Assembly (NCBI GenBank): GCA_018715585.1
Contig: DVLH01000169.1
Location: 1-7,284, forward strand
Reading direction: 5' to 3'
DNA length: 7,284 nucleotides
Origin: Candidatus Aphodomonas merdavium
GTDB taxonomy: Bacteria > Bacillota > Clostridia > Christensenellales > Aristaeellaceae
Shown here: positions 1-5,402 of the stretch, one piece after another
How the letters are laid out: each line of letters starts with the position of its first letter
Numbering within the stretch: position 1 is the first letter of the stretch
The notes under the pieces: model-generated
The model's database searches: none
What the model saw: only the letters and a program-made list of their open reading frames with translations
What the model was told of the DNA's origin: nothing
Position numbers and translations under genes: made by a program

Positions 1-1303
1 CATCGCTTTTCCAGGGATGGACGGGCATGACGGGCGCGGTACCCAGCAGGCCGCCAAACTCCATCGAGTCACCCACGCGCTTGCCAATGGCGGGGATAAT
101 GCGCACGGCGGTCGTTTTGTTGTTGACGACGCCCACGGCTGCCTCGTCGGCAATGATGGCGGAGATGGTTTCCGCAGGCGTGTCGCCGGGGATGGCGATC
201 ATATCCAGCCCGACAGAGCAAACGCAGGTCATCGCTTCGAGCTTATCCAGCGTCAGCGCGCCTTGGCGTGCGGCGGCAATCATGCCTTCATCTTCGGAAA
301 CGGGGATGAACGCACCGGAAAGGCCGCCCACATGCGACGATGCCATGACGCCGCCCTTTTTCACTGCGTCATTGAGCAGCGCAAGCGCGGCGGTTGTGCC
401 ATGCGTGCCGCAGCACTCCAAGCCCATCTCTTCCAGAATGCGGGCGACGCTATCGCCAATGGCAGGGGTTGGCGCCAGAGAGAGGTCCACAATGCCAAAG
501 GGAACGCCAAGCCGCCTCGAAGCTTCCTGGGCGACAAGCTGTCCCATGCGCGTGATGCGGAAGGCCGTTTTTTTAATCGTCTCCGCGACAACGTCAAACG
601 CTTCGCCGCGCACGGCTTCAAGCGCGTGATGGACGACGCCGGGGCCGGAAACGCCCACGTTGATGGCACAGTCCGGCTCGCCTACGCCATGAAACGCGCC
701 GGCCATGAACGGGTTATCCTCCACGGCGTTTGCAAAGACGACAAACTTGGCACACCCGCTGCAACCTTTGCCGGCAGAAAGCTCCGCAATTTTCCGGATG
801 GTGCGCCCCATTTCGGCGACGGCGTCCATGTTGATTCCCGCACGCGTGGACGCTACGTTCACGCTGGCGCAGACGAGGTCCGTCTCCGACAGGGCCTGCG
901 GCAGTGCGGCAATGAGTTTGCGATCGCCTGTGGTACACCCTTTTTGCACCAGCGCGCTGAACCCGCCGATAAAGTCCACCCCGCAATGCTTTGCGGCTGC
1001 ATCCATCGCGCGGGCGAAGGGGACGTAATCCTCCGTCTCGCTCGCCTCCGCCACAAGCGCAATAGGGGTGACGGAAATACGCTTATTGACGATGGGAATG
1101 CCAAACTCGGATTCGATCTGTTCGACGGTGGCCACGAGCGATTCTGCACGGCGCGCAATCAAATCATAAATTTTCTGGCAGCTTTTTTCTGCGCTCGCAT
1201 CTGCACACGAGCGCAGCGAAATGCCCATCGTCACCGTGCGGATGTCCAGATGTTGCTGGTCGATCATGCGGATGGTGTCAATCGCGTTTTGTGTGTTAAA
1301 CAT
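1..1303 (-). CDS. PFL-like family protein UPF0210 (DUF711), 3' end cut by window edge
   Basis: The frame starts at ATG 1303 and is open to the left edge, giving 434 residues; relatives are about 445-455 residues, so only a short C-terminus is missing. An AAGGAG site at 1312-1317 lies 8 nt before the ATG. Recognisable family blocks are IVNKRISVTPIALV (about residues 71-84), GVSGPGVVHHALEAVRGE (217-234), GTHGTTAALALLNDAVKKGG (299-318), GGLSGAFIPVSEDEGMIAAA (326-345) and FGGLLGTAPVMPV (416-428). The family has a crystal structure from Streptococcus pneumoniae (SP0239) with a fold related to pyruvate formate-lyase and ribonucleotide reductase, but no established reaction. Cysteines include CSGC (181-184), a Cys-Cys pair (297-298) and CVC (360-362). 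No glycyl-radical motif of the RVSGYA type is seen in the visible part. It follows the ACT-domain gene by 17 nt, the usual pairing for this family. Family assignment is firm; function is unknown. Confidence 0.93.
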   Translation of the reverse strand, partial: MFNTQNAIDTIRMIDQQHLDIRTVTMGISLRSCADASAEKSCQKIYDLIARRAESLVATVEQIESEFGIPIVNKRISVTPIALVAEASETEDYVPFARAMDAAAKHCGVDFIGGFSALVQKGCTTGDRKLIAALPQALSETDLVCASVNVASTRAGINMDAVAEMGRTIRKIAELSAGKGCSGCAKFVVFANAVEDNPFMAGAFHGVGEPDCAINVGVSGPGVVHHALEAVRGEAFDVVAETIKKTAFRITRMGQLVAQEASRRLGVPFGIVDLSLAPTPAIGDSVARILEEMGLECCGTHGTTAALALLNDAVKKGGVMASSHVGGLSGAFIPVSEDEGMIAAARQGALTLDKLEAMTCVCSVGLDMIAIPGDTPAETISAIIADEAAVGVVNNKTTAVRIIPAIGKRVGDSMEFGGLLGTAPVMPVHPWKSD

Positions 1304-1320
1304 GCTCACGGCTCCTTGGG

Positions 1321-1590
1321 TTAGATTTGATGCATGGCGTCAAACGTGTCCGTGCGCTGAATGCGGATGTTCAGCCCCTTGCTTTCGCCATACTCGGCAA
1401 GGGAACGGCGCACGGCGTCAAACGCGGCGCTTGCCGCAGTGAGGTCTACCACCATCATCATGGTGAAATACTCCTGCAGCACGGTCTGGGTAATGTCGAG
1501 GATGTTGATATTGTATTCCGCAAGGCGCGTGCAAACGCCGGCGATGATCCCAACCTGGTCGCGGCCAATCACGGTGACAAGTGCTTTCAT
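1321..1590 (-). CDS. ACT-domain protein, UPF0237 family
   Basis: This is an 89-residue protein consisting almost entirely of one ACT domain. The N-terminal block KALVTVIGRDQVGIIAGVC is the typical first strand, loop and helix of a small-molecule-binding ACT fold, and the ILDITQTVLQEYFTMMMVVD segment and the C-terminal DTFDAMHQI match the UPF0237 family. ATG 1590 is preferred because an AAAGGAAAGGGA purine run sits just upstream; a TTG 24 nt further out has no such support. It is the first gene of a two-gene operon with the UPF0210 protein, 17 nt downstream. ACT domains usually sense amino acids or similar ligands, so this protein may be a regulatory or ligand-binding partner of the UPF0210 protein. 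That role is inference; no ligand has been assigned as far as I know. The length is normal for the family. Confidence 0.93.
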   Translation of the reverse strand: MKALVTVIGRDQVGIIAGVCTRLAEYNINILDITQTVLQEYFTMMMVVDLTAASAAFDAVRRSLAEYGESKGLNIRIQRTDTFDAMHQI

Positions 1591-1642
1591 AGAATCCCTT
1601 TCCTTTGCGCTCAAATTGGCGTTTCCCTATTTTTCCGCAAGC

Positions 1643-1651
1643 AGTATAGCA
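1643..1651 (-). promoter_or_regulatory. Extended -10 promoter for the UPF0237-UPF0210 operon
   Basis: On the minus strand the sequence reads TGCTATACT, an extended -10 element (TGnTATAAT type) with five of six core matches. No good -35 hexamer is found 16-18 nt upstream, as is common for extended -10 promoters. Transcription would begin near 1636, giving a leader of about 46 nt before ATG 1590. A perfect TTTTGCAAAA palindrome at 1656-1665 lies just upstream of the element. Confidence 0.6.
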
Positions 1652-1655
1652 CATT

Positions 1656-1665
1656 TTTTGCAAAA
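1656..1665. repeat. 10-bp A/T-rich palindrome TTTTGCAAAA
   Basis: This is a perfect inverted repeat placed where the spacer or -35 area of the leftward promoter would be. It could be a protein-binding site, but a short A/T-rich palindrome can easily arise by chance in an intergenic region. Confidence 0.35.
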
Positions 1666-1688
1666 GTGCGCGAAGATTTGTATTTTTG

Positions 1689-1717
1689 TTGACGTTTTGA
1701 AAAAAACAGGATATAGT
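1689..1717 (+). promoter_or_regulatory. Sigma-70/SigA-type promoter of nadR
   Basis: TTGACG at 1689-1694 and TATAGT at 1712-1717 are separated by exactly 17 nt, each with five of six consensus matches. The spacer is A-rich. The predicted transcription start is about 1724, some 33 nt ahead of the nadR ATG at 1757. This is the best promoter in the window. Confidence 0.8.
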
Positions 1718-1718
1718 A

Positions 1719-1731
1719 AGGCAAGTTGCCT
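1719..1731. promoter_or_regulatory. 13-bp palindrome over the nadR transcription start (candidate operator)
   Basis: AGGCAAGTTGCCT is a perfect odd-centred palindrome (6+1+6). It begins one base after the -10 element and covers the predicted +1, an ideal place for a repressor. I do not recognise it as the site of a known NAD regulator. As RNA it would form only a weak stem of 4 bp, so a DNA operator is the more natural reading. This is inference from position and symmetry. Confidence 0.45.
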
Positions 1732-1756
1732 ATGCAGGAGGAAGGGAGATTTCCGG

Positions 1757-2809
1757 ATGTATCGAACGGGGTTTTACGGCGGAAAGTTCATGCCTTTTCA
1801 TAAGGGCCATTTGCACTGCGCGCAATACGCATTGAGCGAATGTGAAAAAGTGTACGTGGCGCTGTTTTATAACAGCCTGGAGGAAAAACAGATTCTTGCC
1901 GACCCTTCGCGCTGTGTGTTCGATCCGCACTTTTTGCAGTGGCGGCTGCGCCTGTTGGTGATTCAGCGCGAGCTGGCCGCATTTCCCAACGTTGAGGTTA
2001 TCGCTGTGGATTGTGAACGCGCGCACGCATATGCGATAGAGCATGGCGTGAGCGAGTGGGAGGGCGAAGCGCACGAGATCATCGAGCGCATTGGCCGCTT
2101 TGACGTTTGCTATTCCAGCCGGCCGGAAATGGACGGAGTTTTCCGCAAGACATACCCGTGGGCAGAGCACCGCATCATCGATAGGGACCGGTCCATCATG
2201 AACATCCGCGGGGCGCTGATCCGCACGCAGCCGACGATGGATTCGTATTATCTTCTTCCGCGCACCTATCAGCACCTGCTGAATAAGAGCGTGCTCATTA
2301 CCGGCACGGAAAGCTGCGGAAAGACGACGCTGGCGCGCAAGCTGGCAAAGTTTTATTCTACCTCCTATACGGATGAATACGGCCGCATTGTCTGCGAGGA
2401 ATATGGCACGGGCCAGCCGGATCTGAGCATTTATCCCGAGTTCCTGTACGGCCAAAAGATGCTGGAAGTGAAAGCGCGCAAGGAAGCCAACAAAGTCTTT
2501 TTCTGCGATACGGACGCCATCGTCACCAATTTTTACGCCCGGCTTTATGAAAACACAAACATCGAGCTGGCGGAGTATATCGGCCGCGTTTCGGGGTTTG
2601 ACCTTACGCTGTATTTGGAGCCGGTGGGCGAGTGGGTGGCGGATGGTTTGCGCATTCATGGCGACGCGCAAACGCGCAAAAAAAACGACGACATGCTCAA
2701 ACGCATGATGGCGGAGTGCGGCATGACGAACTACCATATCCTCAATGGCACGCACAATGAAAACTATTTAAAAGCCATTTCGCTCGTGGAAGAGATGCTG
2801 CACTCGTAA
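1757..2809 (+). CDS. nadR: Bifunctional NMN adenylyltransferase / nicotinamide riboside kinase (NadR-type)
   Basis: This 350-residue cytosolic enzyme should phosphorylate nicotinamide riboside to NMN and adenylylate NMN to NAD. The N-terminal nucleotidyltransferase domain (about 1-160) shows GGKFMPFHKGHLH (8-20) with the HxGH nucleotide-binding motif (H15, H18) and an IRGALIR block (150-156) matching ISGAQIR of E. coli NadR, with Arg replacing the Ser. The C-terminal P-loop kinase domain (about 176-350) has Walker A GTESCGKTT (183-191), DEYGR (206-210), the DTD acidic motif (251-253) and WVADGLR (293-299), identical in E. coli NadR as I recall it. The N-terminal helix-turn-helix of the enterobacterial regulator is absent, so this should be enzyme only, like the Haemophilus form. 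ATG 1757 is supported by AGGAGG (1736-1741) and GGGAG (1744-1748, 8 nt before the ATG); the frame stays open upstream, but that stretch contains the promoter. It is the first gene of the plus-strand group; the next gene starts 29 nt after its stop. Confidence 0.92.
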   Translation: MYRTGFYGGKFMPFHKGHLHCAQYALSECEKVYVALFYNSLEEKQILADPSRCVFDPHFLQWRLRLLVIQRELAAFPNVEVIAVDCERAHAYAIEHGVSEWEGEAHEIIERIGRFDVCYSSRPEMDGVFRKTYPWAEHRIIDRDRSIMNIRGALIRTQPTMDSYYLLPRTYQHLLNKSVLITGTESCGKTTLARKLAKFYSTSYTDEYGRIVCEEYGTGQPDLSIYPEFLYGQKMLEVKARKEANKVFFCDTDAIVTNFYARLYENTNIELAEYIGRVSGFDLTLYLEPVGEWVADGLRIHGDAQTRKKNDDMLKRMMAECGMTNYHILNGTHNENYLKAISLVEEMLHS

Positions 2810-2838
2810 AACGTCCGCCGCACGGCAAAGGAGAAACA

Positions 2839-3339
2839 ATGTTCATCCGTGCATATGCGCCGTCCGACGCTTTCGATACGGCGGCGCTGTTCTATCAAAC
2901 GGTGCATAGCGTGAACGCCAGGGACTATACGCAGCGCCAGCTGGACGCATGGGCGCAACGCGATAGGGATGTAAAGGCGTGGAATGATTCGCTCCTGCAG
3001 CATACGGCGCTGGTAGCGCTGGAAGAAGATGTGCTCGTAGGGTTTGGTGATATCGACGGGGTGTCCGGCTATCTCGACAGGCTTTACGTGCATCGGGACT
3101 ATCAACGCAGGCAAGTTGCTACCACGCTTTGCCGCCGCCTGGAGGCGCTATGCACGGCGGAGCGGATCTTTACCTATGCCTCGCTGACGGCGCGGCCATT
3201 TTTTGAAAAGATGGGTTATTCCACGGTTCGCAGGAACACGGTGATCCGCCAAGGGGTTGCGCTTGATAATTATTTGATGGAAAAGCTACGGGGAACAACC
3301 GGGCAGGGTGGCGATTTTGACCGCTTGCAAACCGGCTAA
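2839..3339 (+). CDS. GNAT-family N-acetyltransferase, YafP-like
   Basis: This 166-residue protein has the Gcn5-related acetyltransferase fold. The order is typical: IRAYAPSD at the start, ARDYTQRQLDAWA (27-39) in the substrate lobe, VGFGDIDGVSGYLDRLYVH (67-85) as the central strands, then the acetyl-CoA loop QRRQVATTL (89-97) and TARPFFEKMGY (117-127). This arrangement resembles E. coli YafP and its relatives. The acetyl-CoA loop has Gln where most members have Gly (Q/R-x-x-G-x-G/A). ATG 2839 has an AAAGGAG site 5 nt upstream. The gene lies 29 nt after nadR and is probably cotranscribed with it. The last roughly 15 residues (from GTTGQGG) extend beyond the usual domain end, and their DNA overlaps a probable promoter for the next gene. 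The substrate cannot be told from the sequence. Confidence 0.88.
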   Translation: MFIRAYAPSDAFDTAALFYQTVHSVNARDYTQRQLDAWAQRDRDVKAWNDSLLQHTALVALEEDVLVGFGDIDGVSGYLDRLYVHRDYQRRQVATTLCRRLEALCTAERIFTYASLTARPFFEKMGYSTVRRNTVIRQGVALDNYLMEKLRGTTGQGGDFDRLQTG

Positions 3340-3353
3340 AAAATCTGTACAAT
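3325..3353 (+). promoter_or_regulatory. Internal promoter for the glycerol-1-phosphate dehydrogenase
   Basis: TTGCAA (3325-3330) and TACAAT (3348-3353) are 17 nt apart, with four and five of six consensus matches. The element straddles the stop codon of the acetyltransferase gene (3337-3339). The start would be near 3360, giving a leader of about 36 nt. It would allow the dehydrogenase to be expressed independently of nadR. Confidence 0.55.
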
Positions 3354-3395
3354 CGTTTGGAAATTGAGAAAAAAGACGGATGGAGGCGCTTGAAA

Positions 3396-4694
3396 ATGGA
3401 TGTGCGCGACCTTTTGCGCGGTGAGTTTCGCTGCGAATGCGGTATGACGCATAGCTGTGAGATTAAAACAATCCTGGTGGAAAAAGGAGCGCTTGCAGCG
3501 ATTCCGTCTCTGCTGCAGGGGCATAATAACGTGCTGCTCGTTTCCGATGGGAATACCAGGCCGCTTTGCGGTGCGCGCGTGCGCGCCCTGCTGGAAGGTA
3601 CCGGCATGCGCGTGGAGGAAGCATTCTTTGATACGAAGGCGCTTGTCATTCCGGACGAGGCTTCCATCGCGTTTGTCGATGCGCACGTTTCCCAGCAAAC
3701 GGACGTGATCGTCGGTGTTGGTTCGGGCGTGGTGAACGACCTATGCAAATATGTCAGCTTTACGCGCAAGCTGCCGTATATGATCGTTGCTACGGCGCCT
3801 TCGATGGACGGGTATGCCTCCAAGGGGGCGGCGATGATCATCAGCGGGATGAAGGTGACGTATACGACGCACGTTGCCAGCTGGATTGTAGGCGATACGG
3901 ACATTCTCTGCGGCGCGCCAATGGAGATGATCCGCGCGGGCATCGGGGACATATTAGGAAAGTACGCTTCCCTGAACGATTGGAAGCTTGCCTGCCTGCT
4001 CAACGATGAGCCGCATTGCCAGCGCATTGAGGATTTGATTCAAGGCGAGCTTGATGCCTGTGCGGCAAACATTCCCGCCTGCATGCGGCGTGAGCCGGCG
4101 GCGATTGGCCGCCTGATGGAAAGCCTTGCCGTTATGGGCGTTTCCATTGCGTATATGGGTTCATCCCGGCCTGCCTCCGGGTCGGAGCACCATTTTTCGC
4201 ATTTCTTTGAAATTACTGGCATTATCCATGGCCGCGACTATTTCTGCCACGGGCTGGACGTCGGCTATGCGACGGTGTTGTCCCAACGTTTGCGCTATCA
4301 GCTTTTGAACGCGGATCCTGCGGCGTTTGCACACGCGTTTGACGCCGCAGCCTGGAAGGATGAAATCCGCCGCGTGTTCGCCTCGCGCGCCTCTGAAGTG
4401 ATTGCCCTGCAGGAAGAGGTTGGTTTTTACCGCGTAGACCGCGTGCAAAAGATTCGCGAGCGCTGGCCGGATGTTTGCCGCACGATTCGCACATCCCCCA
4501 CGGGAGAAGAGGTGCTGGCAATGCTCCAGGCAGCGGGATACCGTATGGAAGAGCTGACGGCGATGTACCCTGAAGCCGTACTTCGCGATTGCATGATTTA
4601 CGCTAAGGACTTAAAGGATCGATATACACAGCTGTGGCTATGGCAGGATATCGGCCTGCTGAGATGGGCGGCGAACCGTGTGCGCCTAAACTGA
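3396..4694 (+). CDS. egsA: sn-glycerol-1-phosphate dehydrogenase (AraM/EgsA family)
   Basis: This 432-residue protein belongs to the iron-containing alcohol dehydrogenase superfamily, in the branch that reduces dihydroxyacetone phosphate to sn-glycerol-1-phosphate with NAD(P)H. Visible family motifs are the nucleotide-binding GVGSGVVNDLCKYVS (107-121), TAPSMDGYAS (133-142), GIGDILGKYASLNDWK (182-197), SRPASGSEHHFSHFFE (257-272) and HGLDVGYAT (285-293). By analogy the divalent metal is held by Asp185, a His in the EHHFSH cluster and His285. The known Bacillus subtilis AraM (about 394 aa) is a Ni-dependent homodimer feeding heptaprenylglyceryl phosphate synthesis. ATG 3396 is chosen because GGAGG (3382-3386) lies 9 nt upstream; an in-frame TTG at 3357 lacks a site. 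The N-terminus has a Cys/His cluster, CECGMTHSC (13-21). A terminator follows 22 nt after the stop. Family call is firm; the exact substrate in this organism is inferred. Confidence 0.9.
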   Translation: MDVRDLLRGEFRCECGMTHSCEIKTILVEKGALAAIPSLLQGHNNVLLVSDGNTRPLCGARVRALLEGTGMRVEEAFFDTKALVIPDEASIAFVDAHVSQQTDVIVGVGSGVVNDLCKYVSFTRKLPYMIVATAPSMDGYASKGAAMIISGMKVTYTTHVASWIVGDTDILCGAPMEMIRAGIGDILGKYASLNDWKLACLLNDEPHCQRIEDLIQGELDACAANIPACMRREPAAIGRLMESLAVMGVSIAYMGSSRPASGSEHHFSHFFEITGIIHGRDYFCHGLDVGYATVLSQRLRYQLLNADPAAFAHAFDAAAWKDEIRRVFASRASEVIALQEEVGFYRVDRVQKIRERWPDVCRTIRTSPTGEEVLAMLQAAGYRMEELTAMYPEAVLRDCMIYAKDLKDRYTQLWLWQDIGLLRWAANRVRLN

Positions 4695-4716
4695 TAAATT
4701 GAATTTGGTGGAAAAT

Positions 4717-4755
4717 AAAACGGCCGGGCGGCTTTGCGCCGCTTCGGCCGTTTTT
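4717..4755. terminator. Strong intrinsic terminator between convergent genes, probably bidirectional
   Basis: AAAACGGCCG (4717-4726) pairs perfectly with CGGCCGTTTT (4745-4754), and an inner GCGGC/GCCGC stem (4728-4732/4738-4742) closes a TTTGC loop. A run of five T follows on the plus strand. Read on the minus strand the same stem is followed by TTTTATTTT, so it can stop transcription of the minus-strand acetyltransferase gene as well. Confidence 0.9.
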
Positions 4756-4790
4756 GCGGCATGTGAACCCATCGTGCTGCAAGGCGCTGG

Positions 4791-5177
4791 CTATGCGCGC
4801 GGCCCTTTGGGAATCATGTAGGATTGCAGGCTCCGCTGGCAGCCGTTTTTTTCATAGAACGCTTCGGCGCCCGGCTGCGCGCCGAAGAACAGCATCGTTG
4901 GCGCATGCTCCTTTGCAAGGCGGAGCAGGCGGCTGCCAATTCCCTTTTTTTGATAGGCCGGGAGGACAAGCAGCTCGCTGATCGTGCCAAAATAAACTCC
5001 GTCGGAAAGAATCCGCAGACAGCCAACAAGCAGGTCCCCGTCGTATGCGGTGATGTTAAGCGTTTTGGACAATGCCGTTTGCGTTTTTTCCGCATCATAG
5101 TCTCCCGGCCAGATTTGCTGGACGAGAGCAATGAACGCAGCGGCGCAAAGGGATGTATCCTTCACGGTGTATTTCAT
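4791..5177 (-). CDS. Small GNAT-family N-acetyltransferase
   Basis: This 128-residue single-domain acetyltransferase has ITAYDGDLLVGCLRILSDG (42-60) as the central beta strands, ISELLVLPAYQ (66-76), the canonical acetyl-CoA loop QKKGIGSRLL (76-85) with the full Q-x-x-G-x-G signature, and a FGAQPGAEAFYEKNGC segment (98-113) leading to the last strand. ATG 5177 has an AAAAGGA site 6 nt upstream. The length is at the short end for GNAT proteins but the core is complete. The gene is transcribed toward nadR-egsA and shares their terminator. I see no convincing sigma-70 promoter upstream; a palindrome and an overlapping hairpin sit in the leader at 5198-5230. It may be fed by read-through from the upstream importer operon. 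The acetylated substrate is not predictable. Confidence 0.88.
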   Translation of the reverse strand: MKYTVKDTSLCAAAFIALVQQIWPGDYDAEKTQTALSKTLNITAYDGDLLVGCLRILSDGVYFGTISELLVLPAYQKKGIGSRLLRLAKEHAPTMLFFGAQPGAEAFYEKNGCQRSLQSYMIPKGPRA

Positions 5178-5197
5178 ATCATGTCCTTTTTAGCGTA

Positions 5198-5230
5198 TCC
5201 AAGCGGCGCTTGGAAGAAGCGCCGGCCGCT
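5198..5230 (-). promoter_or_regulatory. 17-bp palindrome and overlapping alternative hairpin in the leader of the GNAT gene
   Basis: TCCAAGCGGCGCTTGGA at 5198-5214 is a perfect odd-centred palindrome (8+1+8), 20 nt before the start codon. In the minus-strand transcript the segment 5202-5211 can instead pair with 5217-5230 (GGCGCTT with AAGCGCC over a GGAAG loop on the plus strand, extended by AGC/GCT across a bulge). The two structures cannot form at once. It may be an operator, an attenuator-like switch or simply GC-rich chance symmetry. Function is inference. Confidence 0.4.
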
Positions 5231-5293
5231 GGCAGGCGTCCCGGTAGGAGACGGCGGACAAGCGGTTTGGGTTTGCAGCGTTTGACAGACGAA

Positions 5294-5322
5294 GCCTGGC
5301 CGCCCTTTCTGGGCGGCCAGGC
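5294..5322 (-). terminator. Long GC-rich hairpin after rhaS, probable terminator
   Basis: GCCTGGCCGCCC (5294-5305) and GGGCGGCCAGGC (5311-5322) form a perfect 12-bp stem with a 5-nt loop. On the minus strand it lies about 80 nt past the rhaS stop and is followed by TTCGTCTGTC, a poor U-tract. The stem is strong, but the weak tail leaves open a role as a 3'-end stabiliser or a factor-assisted terminator. Confidence 0.6.
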
Positions 5323-5402
5323 AGCTTCGCTTCTTCTATGCGTTGCGAGAACAGACGATAACGAACGTCAACGCCGTTTCACACAAAACTTAGAAAGCTC
5401 GA

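Noticed and set aside
17..1324. Long open frame on the plus strand opposite the UPF0210 gene
   Set aside because: Its translation is low-quality (His/Arg/Gly-rich, no motif), it lacks a convincing ribosome site, and the minus strand encodes a recognisable protein family through the same region.
1361..1756. N-terminal extension of nadR from an upstream in-frame start
   Set aside because: The extension would overlap the ACT gene on the other strand and contain the nadR promoter; the translation lacks any helix-turn-helix, and ATG 1757 has a strong ribosome site.
1730..2755. 341-codon open frame on the minus strand opposite nadR
   Set aside because: It is a composition shadow of nadR codons; it shows no family motif, while the plus strand has both NadR domains intact.
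3357..3395. Earlier TTG start for the glycerol-1-phosphate dehydrogenase
   Set aside because: It has no ribosome site and lies at or before the predicted transcription start; ATG 3396 has GGAGG at good spacing.
4696..4706. AAATTGAATTT palindrome between the dehydrogenase stop and its terminator
   Set aside because: Perfect but short and made only of A/T arms; it sits after the gene in a 22-nt gap where chance symmetry is likely.
5185..5213. TACGCT as a -10 box for the minus-strand GNAT gene
   Set aside because: Only a minimal match, no -35 partner at proper spacing, and it would leave almost no leader before the ribosome site.
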